Shown here piece after piece: positions 33,901 to 47,383 of a DNA stretch of 64,000 nucleotides. How positions within the stretch are numbered: position 1 is the first letter of the stretch; each line of letters begins with the position of its first letter. Made by a program: the position numbers and the translations under genes. The notes beneath the pieces are model-generated. The model had not been told where the DNA came from, searched no databases, and saw nothing but the letters and a program-made list of their open reading frames with translations. The stretch is from Sanguinoderma infundibulare (taxonomy: Eukaryota > Basidiomycota > Agaricomycetes > Polyporales > Polyporaceae): contig JAVLRN010000018.1 of the NCBI GenBank assembly GCA_032821775.1, forward strand, positions 1 to 64,000, given 5' to 3'.

Positions 33901-34488
33901 GGGATTTCTCGTCCATGCCGACGTACCTCGTATCCGTCCTCCCATGTAAGGGCTCCCTACGGCTGCTCGTGCTGCTGCCGCCGCCGCATCCTTGATTACT
34001 GCTTCACGCCTTACGACTTAGACGCGCTCTTGATCGACGAGCACAAAAGTACTGCGTTACCCCCCACTCATTGTGTTCATACGGTCGCCCTAATAGATCT
34101 ATTGCTTTTCTGGTCTGCGTGGGTGCAAGCGAGGTCGGGCCGAATGGGGAGCGTTCAGCCACTGCGGCTAAACAAGCCAGAACATGGACTTCAGGCTTTC
34201 GTGCGCACCATGTCAACACCATATCCTCTACCTTCAGAGTCTTTCGGTGCCCCGCCTCCTCCAACGCGACAACCAGTCCGAATTGACGTACTGCTAGAAG
34301 TTCAAATGCATATCCCATATAGGCTCCTCAAATGTGGACACGTCCGAAGCTTTGTAGGCGGCTAGCATATACCGAGCCTTCTGACCCTCGGGGCTACTGC
34401 GGCTTAAAGACTATCTCACCGGGCACACTGCATCGGCCGCGTGTACTCCTCCTGCCTTGCCCTCCTCCCATTCCGTACACGACTCGAT

Positions 34489-36820
34489 ATGGCTCTCGTC
34501 CTCCCCTTCGGCACTCGACTCGCTATATCCCCCGCTCTCCCTTGGGAAGTTATTGAGAGGGTCATTGGCCATTCATACGACGATCGCCGCGCCCTGCGTA
34601 ACTTTTCCCTCGCATGTCGCCAACTCCGTCCTCGTAGTCTCTCTCTTCTCGTTCTCCATGTCACTGGCAAGATCACCTGCAGAGAGGATATCTTCGGTCT
34701 CTGCAACTTCCTCCGCGTCAAACCCCACTTTGGGTCTCTCGTTCGAAGGATAGCCATGTATCCGACCGACTTGGTTCCTTCCCTCCCCTTCAAAATGCTT
34801 CCTAACCTCACCGAAATCGAATTCTCCTCCTCGCGACTCCAAAAGAACATCATTCTGCACCAGTCGAGTCTCATACACTGTCGTGCATCTGGAACGCACA
34901 TTCAGACTCTCGGATTCTGCGACATGACTTTTGCGACAGATCTCGAGTTTGTTCGCCTCCTCGCGGCATTTCCAAGCGCCAAAGAGCTCTTCTGCCGGTC
35001 TGTGTACATCCAGAAAAGTGCTAGCCCCAATCTACTTGTGACCGGACAACGGTCATGTAGACGACTACAACTAAGGACTCTTCAAGTAAGGGCGATCCGG
35101 CATGTCTCCATGACAATCTCTGACCTTCGGGCTGCTTATTTCAGATAGGCGAAAGAGTGGATAAAACGGCAGGGACGTTTCTGCTAGAGATGGCTAAAGC
35201 CACAGTGGAGACTTTGTCCTTGACTATGGCAGAAGATAGTGAGTCCATAACTCCCTTGCATCAACCTACGGCAGCCCATTCGCCATATATTCACTCCCTT
35301 CGATCTGCCCAGAACAATGGCATTCACTTCCACAGCCGAACGAATGGGCTCAGCTACGCTTTCTGATCATCAACTCGCTGGCAAACTTCCACGCTCGGGA
35401 AGTTATGAAGACCGTCGAGTTCTTGAAGACTTTCCGTTCTGCAAATTTGAAGGAGGTCACAGTAACCCTCATGGTTAAATCTGCATGCGACGCCCATCGG
35501 ATGCTGTCCGGAGTGGGCAGGATTACGTCAGAATGCTTAAGGCTCGAAGTGGAACTTGCCCATGTTGATCAACCCTCAGTAATCTTCCGAACCTCCCATG
35601 TATCACGTCATCGGGATGCCTTCTGGAGTCAACAGCTCGGACAGTATTTCCCGATTCTCGGCAAACGCAATGCAATTGCTCTTCAGTCGAACAAAGTAGT
35701 CGGTGAGTCTCAAAACGACGAGGACGTGGAGGCTAGGCAGCTCATCAGTTGTGTAGGGACAACCACCGGCCATGATAGAGCAGTGATGTCGCTCGCCGTG
35801 TCTTCGGACAGCAAGTGGATCGCAACTGGGTCCGAGGATTCCACCATCATTCTGTGGAGCTCGGAAGGCCAGGCCTCCCATGAATGGTTCCATCGTCTCG
35901 ACGCAGTCGTCACATCACTCGCGTTCTCCCCAGATAGTCGGTATCTCGCATCCGTCTCCCGGTTTAACGCCAGGTGGAACGTTGCGATTTGGGACATCAG
36001 CCAAGGAGATGCCCTCAAAGTCGCGACGTTCGATGGCCACTCCAGTTGTGTGTGGTCACCAGACGGGACCACGATCGCCCTCGCATACGAACACACTGGT
36101 TATTCTAGCCGCGGCCTGTGGGAACGGGCCCCGGCTGTGCGCCTGTGGGACGTCCGGACGTCCGAGCAGCTCCACCTCCTCACAGGTGGGGACCAGGGGG
36201 GGATCCGCTCCATCTGCTTTTCTCCGGACGGAAGGTGGCTTGCCTCGGGCTGGGGTGATAACCACTGTTGCGTTTGGGACGTAGCATCGGGCGCACGGCA
36301 CATGGTCCTTCCCGGTCACGAGGGGGGGTTCCAGGCATTCGCTTTCCACCCTGACAGCACGCGCCTCGCCACTGCGTGTTTAGACAGAACTGTCCGAATC
36401 TGGGATGCACATACAGGACAACAGCTCTTCACGTTGGAGGGCCACTCGGATCTGTTGTTGGACGTGGGGTTTTCGCCGGATGGGGCGCTGGTGCTATCCG
36501 TGTCGTGGGACGGTACGGTGAAGATTTGGGATTCGAACAGCGGTGCGATGCGCTTCTCGCTTACCGGGCACTGGCATAGGATCAACGTTGCGTGCTTCTC
36601 TCCATGCGGGCGGTACATCGCGTCGGCGTTGGGGGACCGGACGGTTCGACTGTGGAGGACCCAAGACGGTTCGTGCGTGGCGACATTCTACGAGCACGCG
36701 CGCGATGTTACAAAAGTCGCTTTCTCTCCAGATGGGAGAATACTGTCGTCGGGGGCGGACGATGGGAGTGTTTTCATTCGCCGTCTTTCTGATGTTATTG
36801 CGGAAGAACTTTGCGCGTAG
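34489..36820 (+). CDS. F-box/WD40 protein, copy B
   Basis: Four exons: 34489-35085, 35145-35238, 35313-35702, 35757-36820; 714 residues. Residues 13-55 form an F-box (LPWEVIERVIGHS, RNFSLACRQL). A leucine-rich, LRR-like region of about 300 residues follows, then eight WD40 repeats closing with FIRRL. Exon boundaries and phases are shared with copies A, C and D, which confirms that the F-box and WD40 parts are one gene. Intron 3 here is 54 nt, so retaining it keeps the frame. By family knowledge the F-box binds Skp1 in an SCF ubiquitin ligase and the propeller binds substrate; the substrate is unknown. No member was recognised as Cdc4 or Met30. Confidence 0.82.
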
Positions 36821-36827
36821 AATATTA

Positions 36828-37990
36828 CTATAGTGGAGTGGAGTCGATATATTGCTGTATGTGATATCGTACTTCGTCGACTAGAGCTTGTTGTTTATGA
36901 TATCGCAGCTGGATACACGAGAAGCGGAGATACGCGATGGCCCCGGAAGCGCGGCGGAGGTCGGTCGCGTTCGGCAGGGGGAATTCGTCTCCGTGGGCGA
37001 CGAACGGCACCGCTCCCTCTGCCGAACGCGGAAGTTGGCGCGGTTGTATGGGGATCCCATCGTTACGCGGTAGCAGTTCGCCTGTGGACTGTACGGACTT
37101 CATTAGACTTGGAAGGAGTAGGTCACAATGGCCCAAGCAGGTGCAGCACTCACGTCGCGCTCGGTTTCTTCGGGCCAAATGCGCAAGCGATCGAAAGCAT
37201 ATTCGCAGCTGGATCATGTTCGGCGTCGATGCCGTCTCTTCAAATAGTTCCGGAACGCTTCCTGGTGGTCCGGCCAACGCCGCCAGGTCGGTCTGTGTAA
37301 AAACGCCTGTAGCCTGATGTAAGAAGCTACAGGAATGATTAGCTATGTACGGACGAGTACGCTAAGAACTGCGGACTCACCCTCATTCTGATGGCAGAAC
37401 GAATGAGGGTTTGGAGTTGGGGTATCGCGAGCGATAATCCTCGCCGGGTGACACCGTCGAGGGACATGAAGGACTAGTCGGCACTCGCAGGCGTCGGAGT
37501 CGACCTGGCCGGTGAGCATCATGGTCACGATAGTCCTCCCTTTGGCAGGCCTTCCGCTCGACTTAGCATCGATGTTGGCGACCCCATCAGGTCAGCAGTC
37601 GCGAAAACCGACGTACGTTCGTGCCACAACACGCATGGCCAATTTCTACCCGCATCACCTTGCCTTATGGGCGTCTTCCACGCCTCCCACTCGGCCTCCG
37701 AGCAGGGTTCGCGTTCGCGGAGAAATCCCACCTTTATGTTCGTCTCCAGTACTGGTAGTGGTAGCACAACGGAACGTTAGATGCTGGAATGCAGCGGATG
37801 CCTTGACTGTCCGACGGAGGATGGCTAGTACTCACGGGGACGGAGGAAGCGGTTGGAGTCGAATACCTCTGGCCCGACGCGTGGGCGGCGCGGCTCGGTC
37901 GCGCGCATTCTTTCAGGGTTTGAGTTGGCTCCGGGGGACGTTGCGCGTGCGGTAGGTAGGTCATAGACGAGAAAGTAGCCGACAGTGCGC
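36828..37990 (-). CDS. Unrecognised gene X, copy 1 (exons uncertain)
   Basis: Conserved with 57790-58572. On the minus strand both copies keep an exon with SEAE-EAWK-PIRQ and RHER-like ends, a GTGAGT donor near 37149, and a last open stretch ending HKQQALVDEVRYHIQQYID. I cannot fix start or splice sites and recognise no domain. The plus strand also has open frames, so strand choice is tentative. It lies tail-to-tail with gene B. Confidence 0.35.
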
Positions 37991-38388
37991 AGGGCGCACA
38001 TGGCCTAAGTGCAGCTATCCGCTCAGCAGACAGCACGACTGTAGAGGGCGATGGTAGCTATGGCGCGATGACATGGGACTACTTGATCTGCTGGAGGAAG
38101 AGCTGCCACGCAAGCCAAGTGAGCAAGAGGGGCACTAACCAACCGAGGCGCGATGACGCGGTCGTGCCTGTTCGTGCGCGTGACGGCGTCAGAAGCAGGC
38201 TTCTGAATCTCTTGTCTTCTTGCGGCGTGAGACGGGTCGATTGAGCTCACTGCGAATGACAGTGCAATGGGAGCGCATGATACACCGTGTCTGCTTTCGC
38301 TAACAAAGACAACTACAGATACAGCCAGTCTAATAATCGTACACTTCGCCTCGGATGACGCTGTCTTCACTCAATAAGCTGTAACACT

Positions 38389-39087
38389 TCAGACTTTGAG
38401 GGACTCGGGGATGACCGCGACCCAGTACCTGCGCATACGATGAGCAAGAGATACTGAAGCAGAAAGGAATGACAGGATGGACCCGTCGGGGTCGACGATG
38501 AAGGCCATGTTCTTCATGGTTCCATCGGTGAGCCGCTTCTGGAAACGGACGCCGAGGGACTCGAAGCGGGCGCAGGCCTTCTCGACGTCGTCGACTGAGA
38601 TGGAGATGTGGCCGAACCCGCGGCCGGGCTCCTGGTTGCCGCTGGCGTAGCCTTGGAAGTTGGCGTCGGACTCGGTGCCGTGGTTGTGGGTGAGCTCGAG
38701 GATGCCCTCGCGGCGGAAGCAGTTGTCGGCGTTCGTGCCCTGGCCGTGGTCGTAGGCGAGGAAGTAGAGGGTGAACGTCTCGAACGCACGCTCTGTTGTA
38801 ATATTCGGGGGACAAGGCCGGTCAGCGTGTGATAATGAGAAGAGGGAGGCATAGGACGGACTGGCGACGACATCCATGCCGAGAACCTAGCAAGCAGGGT
38901 CAACGAAGACGTCGATATCGGATGTAGAAATAAAGACAGACCTCTGTGTAGAACTTGAGGGAAGCCTCGGGGTCCTTGACCCGAATCATGGTGTGATTGA
39001 ACTGACGAGCAAGTGAGTACATGCGAGATAGCTCGCACGCGGGACGCGGAGGACCTTGAAGCTCGCAGTCTCTTCGGTGCGCGGCAT
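38389..39087 (-). CDS. GLO1: Glyoxalase I (lactoylglutathione lyase) copy 1, catalytic Glu lost
   Basis: Five exons, from the start at 39087: 39087-39055, 39001-38942, 38886-38862, 38792-38483, 38428-38389; 155 residues. A single VOC-fold enzyme with [29 protein letters not shown] and [11 protein letters not shown], which contain three of the four metal ligands. The fourth, the catalytic Glu in the usual DGYW-hydrophobic-E motif, is Ala: this copy reads YWVAVI where copy 2 reads YWVEII. It would normally isomerise the methylglyoxal-glutathione adduct in the cytosol. This copy is probably impaired, or has another role. Confidence 0.88.
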
Positions 39088-39444
39088 GGCTAGTGGATGA
39101 AGGGTCGTGAAAAGACGAGGGTGGAAGGAGAACAGGGGAGGCGGCAAGGGGCGAGAACGAGCATGAGATCTGCGATCGGAGGCAGATGGCAATGACGATT
39201 GATGACGCGCCCGACACAGAGGGATGCGAAACGCAGCGTGACGGACAAACAGGGCCACATAGACCCGCCAGTGACGGGAGACGGGCGTCGGTCCCTCTCC
39301 GTCTTCCGCTCCTGCTCGTTCTCCTTGCCAGCTTCTCCTCTGCGCTGTCCTTGCCGTCAGTGTACGCGGTGCTCCAGACTCGTGCGGTGCCCGTCTCGCA
39401 CTGTGACCCTCAGGCAGCCTAGGACAGAGCCCCGAAACCACCGG

Positions 39445-40900
39445 ATGGTCGAGCTGATCACCAGCAACACAGAACGGCGACATCTAGCCCTCTCACGGTG
39501 GCATGGGCATAAGATGCGACACTCGAATGGTATGGACCCGTGGGGTTCGACAGCGGGTTCGACAAAAGTCGGTTCCGGGCGTGCGCAACGAATCGCGCAC
39601 TGTCCCGGACGCTGAAGGTGGCGTGTCGCGGTAGATGATGGCCGAGCTGGTACGCTTGGGCCTGCACAGAGACGTATGGTTTAGCGTGACGAACAATGGT
39701 GTATCTGAAAACCAGGTATATTCAAGGAAGAGCAAACTCACCTCGCTGAACGAGATGCTCCCGGTGGTACTTGGCTTATGAGTGACCGGGTGCTGGAAAT
39801 ACTCCGTGCAGTCACCGTTACTAGCGAGGATCGCTGCACCGATGACGTCGTGGTGAGAGAAGGCTGCGGTTTGGTGTCAAGCGGGTCATGTTAGTGGGCT
39901 GTCAAGGCGATGTGGTAGCAGTTTGCTAGTGGACGAACGTGGATTGGAATGTCACTATTGACGGGAACTGAACTAGCGAGGGTGGCAGCCCTTACCTCGT
40001 CCTCGATTTCTTCGAGCCAAAGGTCCACGTCGTCGATGGACGTGCAGGCGAACTTGCCGAAGGTCGTGATATTCTCCAGGTGGCAGAGGTGGACGTCTGC
40101 GCCTGCGCTCTCGATGTCAGCCTCCTGCAGCTCCAAAATGCCCAGTCGCTTCAAGATTGGCGACGCACTCTCCATCTATCGGTCGCGGGTCATACAGCCA
40201 TTCGACTCGGAGTGCGCACATATCAACCGGTAGAATCACATACGCCTTCAAATTCAAGTTCAGCTTCGTCCGGCCGCCATCATCCTCGACGTCAAACTTG
40301 AGCGCATCGACAACCTTATCGAAGATGTCGTACTGCACTGTCCTTTCGAAAGCCTGATTCGAGCGAGTAATATCAATTGCGGCGCCACCATGACCTGTCA
40401 GCGAGCTTGTCGTCAGTTCAGCTTGCAAAAGCTCAGACTGGCGCGCTTTGGCCTTCGAGAGGACGTACCCGGACATGTACGGCACATTTCAGCTTCGGCA
40501 TGTGAATCGTTTCAAGATCGCCCCCTGTTGATTACGGATCGTATAGTCAGTCAGCGACCACGTTCCAGTGCGCAGAACTGGGCCAGAACATCAGCAAGGA
40601 GCCTCGCACACACCTTCAACTTCAAGACCAGCATCATGATCACCCCCCTGGCCTTCGGCTTCCTCCTCGACGCCCAACTCGAGCGCATGGACAGGGGAGG
40701 CTGTAGCAATACTGCCACCCGGGAGTGGCTGCTTCTCCTACCCGCCACCACTCTGTCAGCCTGCGCGTGCAACCGTCCCGGGATCCTGACTGGAGCTGGT
40801 CAGTATGTGGTGATAGTCGTCTCTATCGAACACCTGCCTCGAGCGAGCAGTCAACTAGTCAAGCTTTGGTCGAGTCGCGATCACGCACCTTCGCCGCGCG
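39445..40900 (-). CDS. Unrecognised gene Y, copy 1 (partial model)
   Basis: Several exons are supported by splice sites and by the inverted copy at 62560-64000. One ends GLEVEG (donor about 40670). One contains GHGGAAIDITR and DDGGRTKLNLNLKAY (40390 down to about 40245). One contains LKRLGILELQEADIE and DVDLWLEEIEDE (about 40175 to 39995). One contains HHDVI and TGSISFSE (about 39865 to 39740). A later one contains QAYQLGHHL. I recognise no family. It lies upstream of F-box/WD40 gene C in head-to-head orientation. Confidence 0.45.
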
Positions 40901-41582
40901 CCGAGGTCGAACCGGAGGTCGATCTGGCACGTGACCACATGTGTCGGATTGGGTTACTCTATCTGCCTCTCCGTCGTATCATATCCCATCGTTACCCGCG
41001 ATCCAGTCGCCGTCTGTTAGGATCTAGCCGGGACACTGCCCGACAGAACCCTACTACAATTACGTCCGTGCAACTATTCAAACTAGTATCAATACTAATC
41101 CAGTGTATACGTACTTGTACCGATACAGGTAATCGTTCGCCGCGCATTGTACAGGCTCATTGGCTGTGTCGTGTAGAAGTGCACGCAGTTTACACCTGGG
41201 GCTTGGGCTTCCGGGGCGCAGGTGGTCCGGAAGTTGCACATGGTGAATTCCTCTGCTCCGGACTTGAAAATAAGAGGAGTGGCTCGTGATGTCATTCCAC
41301 AATTCGCATCGGAATAAACTCTCAACGCTGTGTGGACACGGCTGAAGTAACAAGGCGGTCAGTCAGAAGCCTGTCCATTCACATTGCGAGACTGGACCCG
41401 AGGGCTCAGGGCATTTTTGAGTTCAATGTGGACAAGTCCGAAGCGTTGTAGGCGGCTATCAAATACCGAGCCTTCTGACCCTCGGGGCTACTGCGGCTCA
41501 AAGACTATCTCACCGGGCACACTGCATCGGCCGCGTGTACTCCTCCTGCCTTGTCCTCCTCCCATTCCCCCCACGACCCGCT

Positions 41583-43918
41583 ATGGCTCTCGTCTTCGCA
41601 TTCGGCACTCGACTCGCTATGTCCCCCTCTCTCCCTTGGGAAGTTATTGAGAAGGTCATTGGCCATTCATGCGACGATCGCCGCGCCCTGCGCAATTTTT
41701 CCCTCACATGTCGTCAACTCCGTCCTCGTAGTTTCTCTCTTCTCATTTCCTGCGTCAAGATCACCAGTATAAAACGTATCTTCGGCCTTCGTGACTTCCT
41801 CCGCGCCAAACCACAACTTGCACCCCTCGTTCGAAGGATAGCCATGTATCCGACCGACTTGGTGCCTTCCCTCCCCCTCAAAATGCTTCCTAACCTCACC
41901 GAAATCGAATTCTCCTCCTCGCCACTCCAAAAGAACACCATTCTGCACCAGTCGAGTCTCACACACTGTCGTGTATCTGGAACGCACATTCAGACCCTCC
42001 AATTCTGGAACATGACTTTTGGGACAGATCTCGAGTTCGTTCGCCTCCTCGCGGCATTTCCAAGCGCCAAAGAGCTCTCCTGCCGGATTGTGTACATCGA
42101 GAAAAGTGCTAGCCCGAATCTACTCGTGACCGGACAACGTTCATGTAGACAATTACAACTAAGGACGCTTCAAGTAAGGGCCATCCCGCATGTCTCCGTG
42201 ACAATCTCTGACCTTCGGGCTCCTCATTTTAGATAGGCGAAAGGGTGGATAAAACGGCAGGGGAGTTTCTGCTAGAGATGGCTAAAGCCACAGTGGAGAC
42301 TTTGTCCTTGACTATCGCAAAATATAGTGAGTCCCTCACTACCTTGCATCAACCTACGGCAACCCATTCGTCGTATACTCACTCCCTTCGATCTGCTCAG
42401 AACAATGGCATTCACTTCCACAGCCGAACGAATGGGCTCAGCTACGCTTTCTGATCATCAACTCGCTGGCAAATGTCCACGCTCGGGAAGTTATGAAGAC
42501 CGTCGAGTTCTTGAAGACTTTCCGTTCTGCAAATTTGAAGGAGGTCACAGTAACCCTCATGGTTAAATCTGCATGCGACGCCCATCGGATGCTGTCCGCA
42601 GCGGGCAGGATTACGTCCGGATACTCAAGGCTCGAAGTGGAACTCGACCGTGTAGCTCAACCCTCAGTAATCTTCCGATCCTCCCAGCTATCACGCCATC
42701 GGGATGCTTTCTGGAGTCAACAGCTCGGACAGTATTTCCCGATTCTCGGCAAACGCAATGCAATTGCTCTTCAGTCGAACAAAGTAGTCGGTGAGTCTTA
42801 AAATGACGAGGACGATGGAGGCAAGGCAGCTCATCAGTTGTGTAGGGACAACCACCGGCCATGATGGCCCAGTCAAGTCGCTCGCCGTGTCTTCGGACAG
42901 CAAGTGGATCGCAACTGGGTCCAAGGATTCCACCATCATTCTGTGGAGCTCGGAAGGCCAGGCCTCCCATGAATGGTTCCATCCTCCCAATGCAGCCGTC
43001 ACATCACTCGCGTTCTCCCCAGATAGTCGGTATCTCGCATCCGTCTCTCGGTTTGACGAGAGGAACGTTGCGATTTGGGACATCAGCCAAGGAGGGGCCC
43101 TCAAAGTCGCGACGTTCGAGGGCTATTCGAGTTGTGTGTGGTCACCAGACGGGACCACGATCGCCCTCGCATACGACCAAAGCCGCGGCGTGGGGAGACG
43201 GGCCCCGCCTGTGCGCCTGTGGGACGTCCGAACGTCCCAGGAGCTGCACCTCCTCACAGGTGCGCACCAGAAAGGGATCCGCTCCATCTGCTTTTCTCCG
43301 GACGGACGGTGGCTTGCCTCGGGCTGGGGTGATAACCACTGTTGCGTTTGGGACGTAGCATCGGGCGCACGGCACACAGTCCTTCGCGGTCACGGGGTGG
43401 GGCTCCGGGCTGTCGCTTTCCATCCTGACAGCATGCGCCTCGCCACCGCGTCTAACAGGACGCGCCTCGCCACCGGGTCTGACGACGAAACTGTCCGGAT
43501 CTGGGATGCACATACAGGACAGAAGCTCCTCACGTTGCAGGGATACACGAGTTGGGTATTCGACGTGGCGTTTTCGCCGGACGGGGCGCTGGTGCTATCC
43601 GCATCGAGGGACGGGACGGTGAAGATCTGGGATTCGAATAGCGGTGCGATGCTCCTTTCGCTCAGGGGGCATAACAGCTGGGTTTTTGCTGCGTGCTTCT
43701 CTCCATGCGGGCGGTACATCGCGTGGGCGTCGGATGACAGGACGGTCCTGTGGAGGACTCGAGACGGCTCCTGCGTGGCGACGTTCTACCAGCACGCGCG
43801 CGATGCTACAAAAGTCGCTTTCTCCCCGGATGGGAGGACGCTGTCGTCTGGAGCGTATGATGGAAGTGTTTTTATCCGTCGCCTTTGTGATGTTATTCCT
43901 GAGGAACTTTGCGCGTAG
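41583..43918 (+). CDS. F-box/WD40 protein, copy C
   Basis: Four exons: 41583-42173, 42233-42326, 42401-42790, 42846-43918; 715 residues. Same architecture as copy B: F-box, leucine-rich region, eight WD repeats. Here intron 3 (55 nt) must be removed, because the unspliced frame stops right after the donor; splicing joins the exons in frame, which supports the intron in all copies. Between WD repeats 4 and 5 a short RTRLATGS-like segment is tandemly duplicated (about 43436-43480). Likely an SCF receptor, as for B. Confidence 0.82.
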
Positions 43919-46900
43919 GGATATACCTGTAGTGGAGTGATATCAACATGTTGCTGCGTGTTATATGGTGCTTCCTTGCACCACCCGGAGTGCATTCCCT
44001 CTCCGAAATCATGATCATTTGACGACCAACGCTGATCGGAGGGAGCCGACCTCCAGAGAAAACATCGACGTCCCCGCGCTGCGTACACACAATCACAGTA
44101 TGACTCTATAAGTGTTAAGCATACTCGAAGAGCGCTCCCCGGCAAGTCCCCGGGCCCTCCAGCGCACGCCCGCTCAACGCCAGCGACACCATCGACCACA
44201 GTGAGTGCCCGCTTACCAACGGGCAAACGGCACGGGATTCGAAGCATCAGCCGTCTGTTCCGACCCGGGTTCGTAAGACCACACTAGAGAGCCGATGCGC
44301 TCGCCCAAACGCTCACGATCACCCGCTCACCCATCTAACCCGTTAGCTTGGACGTTCCCGTTCGCACTGCGGTGCTCGGCCGCTCGGAGTGGGTAGCGAG
44401 AGCAGCCAGCATGGACCGTGGAGCGTCCAAAAACTATCTGCCAATGACGTAGAGGTCTGAACGCCCGCCCGCAGACCGACGTTCGAGAACAGACGGTTGT
44501 AGGGTGGCAGGGTTCAGGATTGGACGGATCGCAGAGCATTCCTTGCGCCGTAAGACGGCAGATGGCCGAGTGCGAGACGAGAGCCGCCCGAGGTCGTCTG
44601 GCAGGAAGCTGGGAGCGTCGGGCTGAAACCCCGGGCCAGATCTACAGACACGGTGGTTCGCGGGGGAGGACGCGTGGGGACGTTCGAACACGGTCACTTC
44701 TTCCGGCCGCGAGCGGAATTGCGGACCATTTGCCACGCTTGAGGTGGCGATCAGGACTTGACTTCATAACTTCGGAGGATGACCGCGAGAGCGAACCCGA
44801 TCGTCTTTTGCTGACACACGGGGGGTTGCCATCTTCTGGGAATGGGGATGAGGATGAGGATTCGAATTCGGCGAGGCCTAACCTACACGACGCATGATGG
44901 ATGGAGAATTAGAGTCAAAGCCATAAAACGAGGGACCCAGGAATGTGAGCGGAACGAACGGAAGACTGGAAGGGCGAAGTTTAAGCAGCGACGACTGAGA
45001 GCATCATGGCGGTGCAAGAGCCGCAGAACCGCGCGCCACCGGCCGCCGCATGCATAACTACGCCCACGACCGTTGACCGGATCTCTTCGTCAACTGGATT
45101 CGGGCACCTTGGTGAGGCCCGCGGGCGGGTGTAATTGCAATCGAGAGACGGATGGACGTGATGAACAGTACTTTTGAGACAATGCCAACCTTGTGCGAGG
45201 GGTTCAAATGCCTTGACCCTGCGGCGTCGAGCCGCTGAACGTCGGACGGTCCATAGCCCGAGCCGATGCTAATCGCCGCCGACGGCGCTCGCGTCGTACA
45301 CGTACATATACATACGTGCGAACGCCTGGCGCAAACCCTCGCGCACGGCCACACAGAGTGACACACGCGGGCGGGCTTGATCGGAGACTGCTCGGTGCTG
45401 TGTTGTTGGGAGCACGAGGGTGAGTCATCCGGGATTAGGCCGCTGCTGGTTATCTCGGACTCCAGCATTCCCGCGCCTGCCTACATAAATCATTGGAAGA
45501 GGTCAAGGTCAAGAACGCGCCCACAGCGTGCACACGCATCCCGTACGTACCATGTACCACTGGGGGAGGGGAACAGACAAATTCCCACCATGTCCCCCTG
45601 TCGCGCGCGCGGCACCCACTCGGGCAGGGGGAACGCTTGAGGAAGCGCGTGGTCGCGAGATTCGGAGGGGTCGCGCAAGGACGTGCTTGCCATTTCGAGC
45701 GCGTGCTGGATCTCTTTCGTGAGACTTGAACTTGCTGAATCCTGACCGGAATGGATGATGACAATGTCGTCCATCGGGGTCTGTTCTGACGCGGCCGTTC
45801 TGTCGCGTTGTCCATCGTGACAGTGTATCTGGCGAGCAGATCCGTTTTCGGTCGTCCGTGCGTTCATCTGACCATCGATGTGTCAACGATGGTCGTCGAC
45901 CTTCTAGGAATCGCGCGCGTTGGTGATTTTACATAAAACCCGGATTCCGAATCCGCGTCGCCCGAACCAGAGCGCACATTGTGAATCGGAACCACGGTTT
46001 TCATCCTGAATCAGAAGGGGTGTCAGGTAGGATGGCGCGCGGGCGCGATCCGGGTGTGACTCGGGATCTGTGCAGCGCACACGATATGCGTGTATGCGTG
46101 TATCAGAGCACCGCAAGGCACGCCCTCCACCGTCTAGCCTTCCCTAGATTGTGAACCAATCGTATGTGTGCACGCGTATACACACACCGCGCGCGTTCGC
46201 ACATGCAAGGCCGGGCTGGCAACGAGTCAAGGACGGACAAGCCGATTGAGAAGTGCTCGGCAGGCGCGTGATGGCATGCGACGTACTTGGGCCAATTCAT
46301 GTATTCATGTATTCATGAGCCCGAGCACAGGCTGGACGCGGGCTTTGAGACACAGGGGAGGGAGGGGGAGATTTGCCGGTGAGACCAGCTAGCAAAAGGC
46401 CGCCTTGAAAAACATGTTCAAGTTCAAGTGGTGGCACGGGCGCCTGTGGAGATCTTTGTGGCGCTTCAGGTCGGCTCGATCGCGCGCCGGGACGCCGGAT
46501 TGGGAGACGGTAACTGATCGCCAGCCGCTGCCGCAGGCACGACGACCTCGACGTTCTCTCGTGCCTTGCCAGTGGCGAACTTAGACTCTGTACTATGTAT
46601 ACGTGTATACCACCGGCCCGCGTTTCCAACAACGCATGGTAGCGATGGGCCGGCGGGACGGGGCCGGGGGAGGGCATCAGAATAGTCTACGTTGACGTTG
46701 TCTGGGGGCGTTGTGGTCCTGGGCCCCGATTATCACCTATGTCATTGGACGTCCGGGGACCCGGATGGCGACCGGTCGTTGGGGATGAGGGCGAGCGCGG
46801 GGCGTCGGACGTTGGCCGGAGGAGAAGAAGGGAGTATCATATGCGTTTGCGGAAGAGAGAGGTTGCAGGAGGAATACGTAAGGCTGGAAATACACTTTCG

Positions 46901-47383
46901 CGGCACAAGCGGCAGGGGTGGAGGGAAAGAGGCTGTGCGGGGTGGACGTGTGGATGGTGTGCTCGGTGTGCAGGTCTGGACGGAGACGCCGGGGAGACGG
47001 ACGCGGAGGAGGGAGCTGTCATGGGTGACCGGTGAGTATCAGACAATGATGATGGCCTCTTCTTCTCCATCACAATGTAATCCTCGCCGTGGGACGGCGC
47101 GGGCGATATACCTCTCTGCCCTCTCCCTGTTCCGACCTCGCTCTCTCTATCCTCGCCCCGGGATCCCTGCCCCTTCCTCTTCCTCTCCCTCAGAGACTGC
47201 TTCTTTGCGGATTTCCGCGCCTGCGCCCGTGTCGCCGCCTGTGCCCGCTGCGTCTGCCTGTTTCCGTCCCGCGCCCGGCGCACGATATCTCCGAGCGTGA
47301 TCCATCCTCCTCAAGCACAAGCCCTCTCGTTTGAGTTCCTCGGAGCTCGCTCGGCCACTGACCAAGGACACGTAAAGGACAGC
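43919..47383. other. Intergenic, no gene recognised
   Basis: 3.4 kb between gene C and the G-alpha start. Many GC-rich open frames on both strands but none with motifs or consistent splicing. The last few hundred bases are pyrimidine-rich and probably the G-alpha promoter. Confidence 0.45.

Larger units (their letters stand above)
34332..39262 (+). repeat. Large inverted repeat, left arm
   Basis: The same order (F-box/WD40 gene, region X, glyoxalase I) returns inverted at 56318-61055. Homology includes introns and intergenic DNA, so it is a segmental duplication. The outer boundary at 39262 falls in a stretch shared with about 56318. Confidence 0.88.

Noticed and set aside
35405..36820. Free-standing WD40 gene starting at ATG 35405
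   Set aside because: The frame continues upstream through acceptors into the F-box exons with matching phases in all four copies.
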